NCBI GenBank assembly: GCA_920105625.2
Contig: OV050032.1
Location: 17,803,856-17,867,855, forward strand
Origin: Clusia tigrina
Lineage: Eukaryota; Arthropoda; Insecta; Diptera; Clusiidae
Length of the DNA: 64,000 bases
Reading direction: 5' to 3'
Each line of letters starts with the position of its first letter. Positions within the stretch are counted from its first letter, which is position 1. Below are positions 51,756 through 63,299 of this stretch, piece after piece. The notes beneath the pieces are model-generated. The model was not told where the DNA came from, made no database searches, and was given only the letters and a program-made list of their open reading frames with translations. The position numbers and the translations under genes were made by a program.

Positions 51756-53139
51756 CTGAAAATTCGCTTTATAAAGGTACCAATTACTTGGCTATTAGTA
51801 CATCAACTACCATTGAACTGTATAAAATTAAGTATTTTTTGCTTCGAAATGGAAAATATCTATGTAATGGATAATCAATACAACCACGCAGTAAAGGTAG
51901 AAAGTTTCTATACATTGTGTTATTCTAATAATTAATTTCACGTATCATTGATTCCAGCGTTCGTTGTTTTTAAGATATTTTCATTCAATTATTTCATTTT
52001 AGAGTTACATTATATAAAGTAAAATAAAATGGTCTTATACACTCATGGAAAAAACGGGAAAATTCTTAACACAACAAAAAAACACATGCACTCGATCAGA
52101 TCACTGTGGTTTGCCTAACATTGGTTTATTTTTATTTCTTTATTTTTCTTGCTTTTGCATTTTTAAGTTAATTCAGATATTTAATTAGTTCAGTATATGA
52201 ATAAAACGAGTAATATTCTAATGTAGCGTAACTTACAAGTCTACAAATTCCTGATGTTGAGGATGTCCCGACGGATTGTATGGACCGTGTATTGCAGTTA
52301 CTTGCTGCAAGTATGTTAATTATGTTCCAATACCGGAGTTAGCTTCATTCGTCAAAGAATTTTCGACTATGAATGAAAGCAGTTTCTGAGTTTGAAGCTT
52401 ATATATGCGTATGAGAAAATATGGACATGGATGGATACAAAAGCACACCGACACAGAGATACATATATAGGATTAGAAATATAAAGTGTTCTTGCATAGG
52501 GCAGTTGCTCCACCGTACTGCATGCAATAATACTGAAGTCATTATAGCATGAATTAATACTCTCTATTGTGTTATGAGACGGTGTGCGACTTCAATTTCT
52601 TTAGGAACATCCCACCAACACAACTTTTTAGAAGTTGGATTCGTCCCTCAATTGCACAATTGCAAATTATCATTTGATGCATGGTGGCTGTGCGTGGCCT
52701 TTGCTGTTATCTCAAATGCACATCGATTAATTTTGAAAGTCCGTATTGCAAATTAAGCTCTATGCATATTCGTCTGCTCTGAAATGCATATCTACTGTAT
52801 ATTTCCTTAATTAGAGAGCGAATGTGTGGGTGCCAGTGTGAAAATGTTATATACAGACTCGTATATCCGTGCTGCCACTGCACAGTGTCCGATTTTGCAC
52901 AATTAGGATGCCAAAGGTCATTACTTGAAAACGGTTTTAGCTAGGATCTTGAAATTTCGACGAATTTTTATGCATTTTTTATTTATTTTTATTAAAATAT
53001 ATTTCAAAGTAACATTATTCAGAATCAGAAATCGCAAAATTGATTACAGGATTTTTTAACAATGAAATCACTCCTTAACAAATAAAATTCCGCGCTTAGT
53101 TTTGGGTTGCTTTCTTAAATTCGATATGTATGCGTCCCA
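51756..53139. other. Intergenic
   Basis: The space between the C2H2 fragment and the minus-strand transposase-like remnant. No recognised feature. Confidence 0.3.
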
Positions 53140-54690
53140 CGATATTAATCGCCTTTGCAACAAGTCTTCATTAGTGTGAATTCGCGATTTATATCTTTAT
53201 TTCTCATCTCTTGAGCTTCTTCTGACAACTGTCCAGTCGGAAGTATACAATGGTCGATTATAATTTTAGCATGGAAGCGCAGTTTGTGAACCTCAGCTGG
53301 CATGTAATACCAAGAATATTCTTTTATGTAAAGCCCTCCAGTAACAGTTCCATATTGAAACAAAGTCAACTGTACTGACGCCAAACATTCAAGTAAAATA
53401 TGAAACCGTTTCAAGAGTGTTACATCAATTCCAGATATTTCCGCTGATTTTTCTGAATTTCTGAAAAACATGTCGCCATAATTAGTATTTCCCAATGTTT
53501 GCTTTGGGATCCGCAATTCCAATTTAAATTTCCTTTGAATTTCAGTTTTTTTTGTACTTCACTTTACAGTTATTATCGGGTCCTGATACTCGCAACGTTT
53601 TAACGGCCAGCCTGTAAGTTTCATGCAACAAGCATATCATAGTCCTCATTCATGAGTGTAAAGGAGAGATTCCAAATTCCAACTTATTTCCATCTACTGT
53701 CTTTTGCAATAAGATAGTGGGGTTGTTTATGTCAGTATGCGTAGCTCCACGCAAGTAGCAAGTCTGAGAAGATGTATAATTTCATTCATATAATTTTCAT
53801 TCCATACTTTACCATCAACCCTACACAAAATATACGTTGATTATACACAAAAGCGTTGATTTTCTCCTGTGCTTCCAGTTATTATTGTTGGGCGTATATT
53901 TTTTATTTGGTCTATTAAATAATTAATTTCTTTTGTTTTCTTTAGCAAACATAAACTTAATAGGACGGCAATGTCTTGTAGACACATTTGTATTGGCACT
54001 ATAAAAACGCTGAATAAATTTTCATCACTTGCGCTTTCTTCACCCATTTTTGTTTATGGCAACTTTGGTTTGCACCTTCGCATCCCTATTTAAATAAAAT
54101 GTTCATTTCGTGACAGTTACCTAAAGTAGCTAGTATGACTTCATCCTGTGCTGCACATAATCTTGTAATTCTGTGATTAATTATTGATTGCAAATCGATT
54201 TCATATGTGCTTCGGTAACTTTTGTATTCGGCGGGGAGCGTAATTGCTTTGCAGCGAGAATACGATCATAATAGTGGTAAAGTTTTGCATTTATATGCTT
54301 TATATGTTTTTTAATCAATGGATATTGATGAGTTGATAAATTCGTATCTATTATCATTGCGAACGCATAATCTGGCGAAGGACTCTTTGAAATCTCTGTG
54401 GTCGTTCTTAATATATAAACAGTTGTACCTCTCTTTCGATAAGCATTACATAATTCATGCACAATTACAGCGGAAGTTCGCTTGCCAGACGATCAAAACT
54501 TCAATTCAGCAGCCATAAACAAATGATTCTCATTTACATTTTCATTGAGATCTTTGGCTTTTCCTGTGTTCCTTCGTTGACGGCAATCTTCAACATTTTT
54601 AGTTGCCCCATCTCCAGTGCAACTTGATACTGAAGAAAGACAAGGTGAGAAATCTATTTTGACTCCTAGCCAATCGCTGTTATCAAGCAA
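53140..54690 (-). pseudogene. Decayed transposase-like gene (insect-amplified family with C-terminal LSEEAxExRNK)
   Basis: Minus-strand blocks read N to C in the order of a widespread arthropod mobile-element protein. An N-terminal Lys/Arg-rich part lies at 54690-54493. HELCNAYRKRGTTVY and HQYPLIKKHIKHINAKLYHY, then TKVTEAHMKS follow (54462-54181), then SDENLFSVFIVPIQM (54047-53841) and LEFGISPLHSWMRTM (about 53690). The C-terminal block at 53522-53145 has TLGNTNYGDMFFRN, SAEISGIDVTLLKRFHILLE, YYMPAEVHKLRFHAKIIIDH, and PTGQLSEEAQEMRNKD. Several frameshifts and stops separate them. The arrangement of a His-Lys segment followed by an acidic ...EEA.E.RNK recalls the RAG1/Transib transposase C terminus. 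That assignment is inference only. Confidence 0.55.
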
Positions 54691-55852
54691 AGTGCCTGTT
54701 AGCTAGAGTAATTCTCCGTTTAATTTCCAAACTGATGCTGTTGGTGGTGTTGATGCTGGTCCCTAGGTAGGTAAAATTGTTTATATCAATATGGTAATAT
54801 TAAGCAACTACTTGTAAATATAATTAATCCAAATTTTCTTTTTAGAAAATTGTCATAAGTAAATTACACCAACTATTTCTTGCTACAAGAAAACTATGTG
54901 TAACAAATTTCATTGCTCTGGGATAAATATTTGGGGTAATATCCCGAGATTACCGGTGAGCATGTCATTCATCCAATTTGATTGAAATTTTGTATGAATA
55001 AATCTCTTATCCTGAAACGTATTTCCACAATTTCATGATTCTATTGCGACTCCTTCTGATTTTCTTCACTCGCTATGTGGGCCCGTTCCATTTTGTGTCG
55101 CTTTCTTTTGTATTTACAGAAACGGTTTTTTGTTGTTGATGGAATAGAACTCTAAATAAAAAAAAAAAATTTATTTAGCAAAAAAAAAAAACAATTTTCT
55201 ATTAGTTATATTCACTTGAAGAGTGTCCCAAAAAGTGTGAAAAGGGACTATTCATTGATATCGAAACAATTGTTTCAGGAAATGTACATTTTAATAGTGT
55301 TTGCTAAAACCGCAGGTTGATCAGAATCAATGTCATCCATATTCGCAAATAAAGACACACCGAGAATGTTTATCATTGACCGTTTTATGAGGTCCGACTT
55401 CATTTTTTATGAGTTAAAGTGCGTAAAATCCATTGAACGGTTTATTTTAGGGGATATGGTAGACTTTCTTCTTTTGCTTCTGGATTGGTCTCATCTCTTC
55501 ACAAATCTTGCGATAGTACAACGGCTAAATATGCGAACCCTTTCCTGTACCTCAATATTTACTCAGTAGTTGGTCTTGCGTACAACTACGAAGGGCTAGG
55601 CTGCGCCAACAGAATGCCTCGACACTTCAGTATAGTCACCCATGTTGGATTGGTCAGCCTGAAAATGTCAGACTAAGACAGGAGTATGACTGAGTGGTCA
55701 GTTAAACACTCTCCCCAATCTAGGATAGCGCGTGTCCATCAGACTTGTTTGCAGTCGGGGGTAACATATTGTATTTCAGCGTCGCACCTCAATGATCCAT
55801 GCCCGATTCAGTGTGTAACTGGTGGCTATGACCTCTTTTCCCTCACACAAAT
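54691..55852. other. Intergenic; right end may be the 5' UTR of the next retrotransposon
   Basis: No gene. At about 55686-55710 GTATGACTGAGTGGTCAGTTAA resembles a tRNA A box, so a SINE head or a retrotransposon 5' region may be present. Confidence 0.3.
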
Positions 55853-58080
55853 ATGAAAAAAAATGTTTTGAACAGAATCAATAAACTAGCGGATTCGCAA
55901 ACCGCATCTCAACTGGAGGTGGAGTCTAATGTCCAAAATACGGATCGCCATATTTTAACTATTAATCGGAATTCAGCACGAGAGGCGGATGGCAAAGACA
56001 CCAAAGTTGATAAATGTGTGTGGAAGCCAGAGACAGAGACTGCAAAAAGGACAGAGAAGGAAAGTTGAGAGTGTGAGGATTCTAAGGATGTTTATGAATC
56101 AAAGAAGGCAAGCCAACAGCCCTCTACAAGTACTGGACCGGTTTCTGGGCAAACCTTTACCTTTGGTGAGGCCTGAAGATCGACGGGTCTGATTGATGCA
56201 GGTACCAAATGGTATCTGCGCTATCTCAAAGAAGACTTAACGCCAGAGACGCAAAGTGACCGCGCAAAAAGTACTCCAGACGCGAGGAAAGGCGGCGGAA
56301 ATGAGATCAGTCCGTCTGATGACAACTCGGCCAAGCAAAGCAGGGCGGATACTAGAACGCAACTTACAGCGAAGCATGCTGCACCGAAAGTTGCATCAAA
56401 GCCTGATGCCTTGAAAAATGCATCAATTACTGCGCCAACATCGGCGCCGAAACCTGTTTCCGGATCCAGGAATTCCGGCGTCAGCTATGCTAATGTCACA
56501 AAGAGTCTGAGACTGTCCGTCTTACCGAAATCCTACCCGGAGCATATAAACTCGCGTAAGGAGCAAGAAAATATTGAACTTCTTATAGAAGGAATCTACA
56601 AAGGTTGGAAATCCAAACTTTGATTTGAAGGGATTTACCGCCGATTGGTTGCAAGTAACGGTGCCGAAGCTATCCGGCTGGAAAGGCCCAGAGTTGTATA
56701 CATGCACCGGGGACAATACGAATAATGATCGCATGCCTACCAAGGATAGCGAGTGTCGAAACAAAGAAACTTGTCGACCTGATCATCACCCAGAATGAGA
56801 ATCTATTTACTCATCTACTCGTATGGGGAGTATTCACCAGTAAAGAGATCAAGAACGATAAACTGCTGACAATCGGCATCGATGACCAACCCCTGCAGGC
56901 GATTAAAGCCAATAACTGTAGAGTGGCCTTCAGATTGGGATCGATCCCCGTCCATAAAGGACGTGGAAATAAAGAAGCTGACGGCAAAGACACACTTAGG
57001 GCTGAAACAGCAGAAATAACAGCCGACGTAACGGAAAAAGTAGCAGACGATGCAGCCAGGAGCGGGGCGCTCGTGGATGTCGGTGTACTACCTCACGAAA
57101 GTGAGGATATTAACGATCTTTACTTGACGATGCTAAATCTGGCTGGCATAGACGACTCCGCCAAACAATCCCTGTCAGAGGGATGACCAGCACTAAAAGT
57201 TGCCCAAATAAATCTCCACCACGCGAAAGCCGCTTCGGCGGTCATCGCTAAAGCAACACTCAGGTATAAACTCTGTATAGTGGTGGTCGAAGAACCCTGG
57301 GTCTTCAGGGGTCAAGTCAGTGGATTGGCTGCAAACAACACGCAGGTAATATGGGACATCAGGTGTGATAACCCAAGCCTGCTTGGTATTGCTAAATAAT
57401 ATGAATTTCTTATGTCTCTCAGAGTTTCTCTATGGAGACCTAGTAGCGGTGCGAATCCCGATCAACAGCAATGGATGCTCACGGAATGTGATAGTAGTAA
57501 CAGGAGAAAATCTGGCCACCACCTGAGCTAGTCCATAAACTTTTGGAATACTGAGAGAGGAAGAAAGCTGCGTTTATTACCTGGTTGCGACACCAATGCG
57601 CATAATGAGATATGGGGGCATGTTGAGCACTTTCTTGAATTTAATATCATTAATAAATTAGAAATCCTTAATGTGGGAAGCACAACAACATTTGTAACTA
57701 GCATACATCGAGAGGTTTTTGACATAAGCATGGGAAATGTTTGGAGCTGGGAGATAGTCAGGAATTGAATGGTTATCCTGTGAACGCATAATGTCCGATA
57801 ATAGAATAATAAGATTTGATATTGAGGGAACATCAGTAATTAATAGAATCCTTGAGAATCCAAGAAAAGACGGACTGGAATAAATAGTTAGGAAGTCTGA
57901 AGACAAACCTTAAACCAGCTAATATTACCGAAAACATAAAGAACGAAATACAGTTAGAAACTACGATAGAAGATGTCAATAAGACTATTATTAATTCTTA
58001 TGAGGACAGCCGTTCAATAAGTAAAGTAAATTCTACCAAGGACGTACCTTGAGGAGATAATAACTTACATTATATAATTA
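55853..58080 (+). mobile_element. 5' half of a non-LTR retrotransposon (ORF1 and endonuclease), decayed
   Basis: ORF1 remnants at 55853-57186 are rich in Lys, Ser and Ala, with RNSGVSYANVTKSLRLSV and LPRIASVETKKLVDLI. The last block (56725-57186) ends 5-10 bp before the start of ORF2. ORF2 begins near 57190 with LKVAQINLHHAKAASAVI, the opening strand of the apurinic-type endonuclease in R1/LOA/I elements. Weaker pieces follow: VVVEEPWVF, GCDTNAHNEIWG (about 57590-57612, the endonuclease DxNAHxxxWG motif) and TIEDVNKTIINSYEDS near 57965-58010. It stops before the RT. It may be from the same broad family as the 3' half at 44690-46027. Confidence 0.7.
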
Positions 58081-59324
58081 ATGCCCTCAGCGCACTTGCT
58101 TCGGAGTAAGTCACACAGAAGTGGATTTAGAGCCGTTTCGTTAGCTCTATTGGGCTGGTGGATGTGAAAGACAAGTAAACTTGCCACGGGACAGCAACTC
58201 AAAATCTATACAATCACCCCATGGTGTGCCATGAATGTGAGACCATTCCATACAACATATGCCCATATTAGCATATGATATGGTAGTCTGGATCGCCGTT
58301 TAGAGGGCGTATGCTGCCGCCAACAGTCTAAAATGCTTCCAGTGCCGCTTTGGCGCTTCTGAATACATCAAAATAAGTACTTGTCGTACTTTGACTGGAT
58401 TCACAAAAATTTGTCATGAGCCGACACTGCTACGATACGAATTATTCCCTTATTTAGCCGATTTTTTCCAAAATATCGCCTGTCTGCCTTCCATTCTCCA
58501 TTCGTTTGAAATTAGTTTTTCGATGAGCTGTTTTAAAACGATGGATGCCAGCGTTTAACGGAGCCGCCAGATCGGAACTACACCATTTTTCTGTCAGAAG
58601 CTATACTAAGAAGCCAATTTATAATCGCTTTTGATTCTGCTATATAATAAGATGCTTATATATGCATATATTTATTCTTCTTTAAGGGTAAAGGGTATAA
58701 TGATGAATTCAAAAATTTCGAGATTTGTGAAGCGGTGACAGCCTCTACAGTGCACACAGTACTAAGTATAGATGTTATTGAATCATGAAAGGAATAATTA
58801 TTATGCAATAATTCTGAGAATTCTAAAATGAACTCGGTTTCAAAATAATTTTCCATAGTTGGAAATCCTTATGAAGCCTCTCTATTCTAAATTGTTGCAC
58901 TGGACCATGCCTCAGGGAGAAAGTTTTAATACATCATATATTTCCTAAAGCAAACTGCCAATCGGAGTCAATATATACAATAAATAATACAATGCAGTCA
59001 AAACAATGGATCAAGTAACCCACGCCCATCACTTCACTACCATTTGTGGCTACTCCAGCAGACACATGCATGCTTAATTTTCTTTCTATGGTCTTGAAGT
59101 GGTGGTTTAATTGAAAATTGCATTTTGTATACATGTGAACCTTACTTGCGCAGCAGCGCGATGCAATGCAAATCCATTGTATTGCAAGCTGCCATTTATT
59201 CATATGATGGATTCGACACCGTGATGCAACACTTGGGGCATATGAACTTTTGCCCCCTGTGAGTCAAGATGCGAACTATTCGAATAAAAGCTTATTCAAG
59301 AACCATCTGTCGGTAATATCAAAA
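58081..59324. other. Intergenic
   Basis: No confirmed gene. A frame near 58280-58430 contains LKCFQC after a hydrophobic stretch that is interrupted by a stop; see the rejected list. Confidence 0.3.
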
Positions 59325-59420
59325 AGAATATTCTCGACTTCTGTCGAAGAGGATAGAAGCTTCTAGAAAATACGAGAATAGCGTGGAAGTTTCTACCTCA
59401 ACCATTCGAAAACTATAAAA
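59325..59420 (+). promoter_or_regulatory. Heat-shock element array with TATA box
   Basis: From 59325 to 59394 the sequence divides into 14 consecutive 5-bp units in one register. Units 1, 5, 7, 9, 11 and 13 are exactly nGAAn, and units 2, 8 and 14 are exactly nTTCn; this is the phasing required for heat-shock-factor trimers. A consensus TATAAAA follows at 59414-59420, giving a predicted start near 59445. This is the layout of fly hsp promoters. The expected product, strand and inducibility are inferred; an LTR with a heat-responsive U3 is the main alternative. Confidence 0.75.
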
Positions 59421-59444
59421 GCGACAAGACTGTTCAAAGTCGAA

Positions 59445-59690
59445 TGCAGTAGATCAGAGACCGTAAAAGTGTGTACATCTGGCATTATAATCAAAGCAGC
59501 AGTATTTGTAATTGTGCAAACTGATGAAATTCATTATTAAATAAAGTGATGAAATTACTTATTAAATAAAGTGACTAATGGTTTGTGAAATAAAGTGCAA
59601 ATAATAACTAAGTAAACTTTAAGCCTAATATTAAATGTGTGAATAGCAATAATTAAAAAAAAGCTAATTATTTTAATTTAAACAGCGATT
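59445..59690 (+). other. Predicted A-rich transcript leader downstream of the heat-shock promoter
   Basis: The DNA after the TATA box is strikingly A-rich with few Cs, as in fly heat-shock mRNA leaders, which need low secondary structure. It contains a tandem repeat of about 26 bp (GATGAAATT..TATTAAATAAAGT, twice, near 59523-59573) and several AATAAA motifs. No heat-shock protein ORF follows on this strand within the window. Confidence 0.4.
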
Positions 59691-59798
59691 GTTTGATTAC
59701 TACACAATCCAGTGGTACGAGTCCGAGTACAGAGAGTTAGAGGAATTGTCAGGAGGGCAATTTTGTAACAGAGTAAATTGTCAAGAGGGCATTTTCGT

Positions 59799-59802
<4 letters not shown>

Positions 59803-59865
<63 letters not shown>
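59803..59865. repeat. (AT)n followed by (T)n
   Basis: About 22 AT units run into about 18 Ts and then CAG. It lies between the heat-shock promoter leader and the transposase remnant. The T-rich tract plus CAG looks like a splice acceptor but is more simply low-complexity DNA. Confidence 0.9.
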
Positions 59866-59894
59866 CAGATAATAAAATGTACAAAATGGAAATT

Positions 59895-61077
59895 TTTTCA
59901 CACTAAGTATGGAAAATATTGTCACTTAAATGACCCCCGTTTTCAGTTTCGCAATGATGGGCTCGTTTTAGAGCATTTTCCATAACATCTTTCAAAATTT
60001 GTGGCTGTAGCGCTCGAATTTCTCCAACAATGTTGGCCTTGAGTTCAAGGATTGTCTCAGGCTTGTTCACATATACTCGCTCCTTCAAATAACCCCAAAG
60101 AAAATAGTCGGGTGGTGACAGATCTGGCGAACGCGTTGGCCAATAAATTTCTGAATTTCTGGAAATTTTTCGCTCTCCAAAAATTTGACTTAAAAGTGCC
60201 ATTGTGTCTCGGGCAGTGTGACCAGTGGCTCCATCCTGCTAAAACCATATCTCAGGCCTGTTTTTAAAGAGCGGGACGTAAAAAATGTTCTATCATAAAA
60301 AGATACCGCTCTCCATTTACGGTTACAGCACTTCCATCTTCATTTTCGAAGAAGTAAGGCCTAATGATATTTTCAGATATAATGCCACACCATACTGTAC
60401 ACCTAATGGGGTGCAATTGGCGTTGATGAATGGCTCTTGGATTTTCAGAACTCCAGAACCAACAGCTTATTAACAAAGTTATTCAAATGAAAATGAGCTT
60501 CATCATAATCAGATTTTCAATAAAGTTGATTTCGTTTCTGGCCAACTGTTGAAATTTAACTGCAAAATTTAGACGTTGCCGATGATCTGCGGGTTTTATT
60601 TCTTGCACCAATTGGATTGGATTATATGGAAATAACAGTAAATCTTTTTTTAAAATGCGCCGTAGTGACGTACGAGCCATTCCTAGCTGAGCAGAACGCC
60701 TTCTGGTAGATGTTTCTGGTGTTTCGATAACACTTTGTTCTACACGTTCACCATTGTCCGCAATGCGAATTTAACGTGGACTACCGGTTCGAGGCAAATC
60801 TCTTACGGTGCCATGTTGGTGGTGACGATGAACTAAGCAAGGAATCATTGCTTCAGAGGGAAAATTTTGACGTTAAAATGTCGAAGATATGCTCTTTGTG
60901 TTAAAATAATTGATCGCTGATTTAAATAATAAAATTCTATTATTCTGGTTCTTTGTTCAGTCGTGAATCTCTCCAATATTTATTCTCCATGTATTATTTA
61001 TATAATCTGAAAAAATAGTATATATAAACGAAAAATTTATTAAATTTTTAAACCCCATGGTGACTTTTGGCCCACCC
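59895..61077 (-). mobile_element. Decayed mariner-like element, DD41D (rosa-like), transposase minus strand
   Basis: Reading leftward, HGTVRDLPRTGSPR (about 60810-60770) is followed by MARTSLRRILKKDLLLFPY (60680), the first catalytic Asp in DYDEAHFHLN (about 60500), SENPRAIHQRQLHPIRCTVW and FENEDGSAVTVNGERY (60476-60300). Next come the second Asp in QDGATGHTARDT (about 60230) and the third Asp in SPDLSPPDYFLWGYLK (about 60110). There are exactly 41 residues between the second and third, hence DD41D. A stop replaces the usual Gln before the second Asp, and there is a frameshift before the first, so it is inactive. The 5' end carries GGGTGGGCCAAAAGTCACC at 61077-61059, like the terminal repeats of such elements. 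I found no matching left end. Confidence 0.8.
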
Positions 61078-63299
61078 TGTACTACTCCCCTGCATCAATC
61101 AATTTTTGTTCTGAAAATTGTGTCATGAATCACAATTCTGCATAATTTGCCACTTGAAGAACAACATTGCTAAAGGAAAAAGTATGCGAAAGAAGCGAGC
61201 ATACATTGCAATTATGGTACCCTTTAAATGTGAACCTAATCTTCGGTATATTTCTGCTTCAGATCTAAGCTGCAGGCGCTTCCTTTTCACATACAGCTAC
61301 GTTATTTGTGCAGATTCCAAGAATATATTATTTATTAAAATTACTATCTTCGAGTAATTGATTCTAATCACAATCGCAAGTGCACGTGTTAAGTTGTTCG
61401 CAAACGAACTCCTGACAACGTTTCTTTTTTATAGGATAAAATTCGATTATTCAGCGTTAACTTGAATTCATTCATGTCTAGGTACACACATTTTTCAATT
61501 ACATTTTTATATGACATTTTCATAAAAATACGCAATAATAAAATAGTCCATATATACACCCCCAATGAAGTGCCCAGCCAGTTTATTTGTGTGGATGCGA
61601 GTGCACTGTCCAAATGTGTGTTTCTATGACGGCAATTATGGGTTCAGCGAGGTGTGATGTGGTGGTGTATTATGGGGTGGAATAGAGTTGAGGAACATTT
61701 AATAATTGTATCTTACTCAAAGTGTTAGTGCGATTATGTCCAGAATGTAAGCGAATTAGCACGCAATACCTAAGCCGCTATTAAATGAGCATTCGTGATG
61801 GGCGGATGTGTTGTTACACGGAAGGGCGCGAAAAGGCACCACATACATGGATTAAGGTCGTCATGTAGCACACAAAGGAATGGAGATTTAGCCACGAATG
61901 CATTAGTAGGTCATTGTTGATACTGACACAGATAATTGCTATTTACAATGCCGATGGTATCCTGACCTAAGAATAGGTCATGTGTAATAATTTTATTCTG
62001 TTGTTTCTTACTCCAAGCATTTACTGAACTTGTTTTTGTGAATCGATTTGGGAGATAATTCTTTTTAAATATTTTTAATAATATTTTTTATGATAGTTGG
62101 TATAGAAATCGGGACTCTACTTAGTAACAATATATCCAATATTATAGAAGAGCTCTTACTTTATTGACAGCAACGTGTGCTGTCGTGCAGAATCTTCTTC
62201 GAGGATTCTTAATGCAATTCCAATTGCAAGTCGGATTAAGTTGTTTTGACACAGAAAAAAGGAACTAATAAGTTTCATAGAAAACAACATACAAATATAA
62301 GCCATTGTGCTCCCTACCTCCAAAGAATATCGGAAAAATTTGTAATGAAAAAATCAACAGCGTTGCTTGCATGCTTCATCAATGGAAAATGAATGTTTAA
62401 AACAGAAACTATGCAAACAATTCAGAATCAAGAATGCAATTAATAAGGAAAGAAAAAAGCGGATATTTAATCATTGTTTTCATTGTTAACACAATTGTCC
62501 GTTGATGTGCTGGTGAAAGTTCTGCAGGATAGAAGGAAACTGGTGTTCTCCCGTTAAGCTAATATAATAATTGTTCGTATCCTAGGCTAGTTTGGGTGAA
62601 AGACGATATTCATAAGGAGTTATTGTACGCTTCCTTGGAGAACCCACAACTCTAATATGAGCTGGTTAAAAACTGTTCCACTTTTCGTGCATAATTAGTC
62701 AGCTGTGCTCTTCAACCTCTTTTCATGTGTTAATTACAATCTCCTTCAATGTTTAGAGAAAGTGTCAAGTGCCACGACACCATCTCACGGAATTGACCTG
62801 TCAATTGAGTACCAGGATCGTACGATTTAACAGCACTAGATTATTTTTTTTGCGGATATGTTAAGTCGCTAAACTATGCTGACAAATCAATGACAACTGA
62901 CATTCACCCTGCTATTGTTGATATACAGCTCCAATTGCTCGAAAGATGATCCAAAATTGTACCTCAAGAACCCAATTCTCATATGACAGTCATTGCCTTT
63001 AAATACAAAATGCCATAAAACAAACTACTTAAGGAATGCAAAACCTTGGTCTTGTAAATAAAAAATTAAAATTATTTTTTTTTTTCAACTTTCAAGAAAA
63101 AAGAAATTTTTTTTCATTAATCTCCAAAATTTATATTTTTTATGTTAATTCATAATTTTTTATGTTTTTTAATAAAAATTTTTTTTTGAAATAGCTTCGA
63201 ATTGTGTTTCTTGTCGCCCAGTATAACCCGAGTTAGGAAGTCTGAAGTCTGGTTCGACCGACCGAAATACCCTTTACATTTCCCTGCGCGTTCGAGTTA
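61078..63299. other. Intergenic, with poly-A/T-rich tracts
   Basis: No gene recognised. Long T- and A-rich runs occur at 63060-63190. Confidence 0.3.

Noticed and set aside
58280..58430. Ly6-like start (hydrophobic stretch then LKCFQC)
   Set aside because: A TAG interrupts the would-be signal peptide, and the later cysteine pattern does not match the Ly6 fold.
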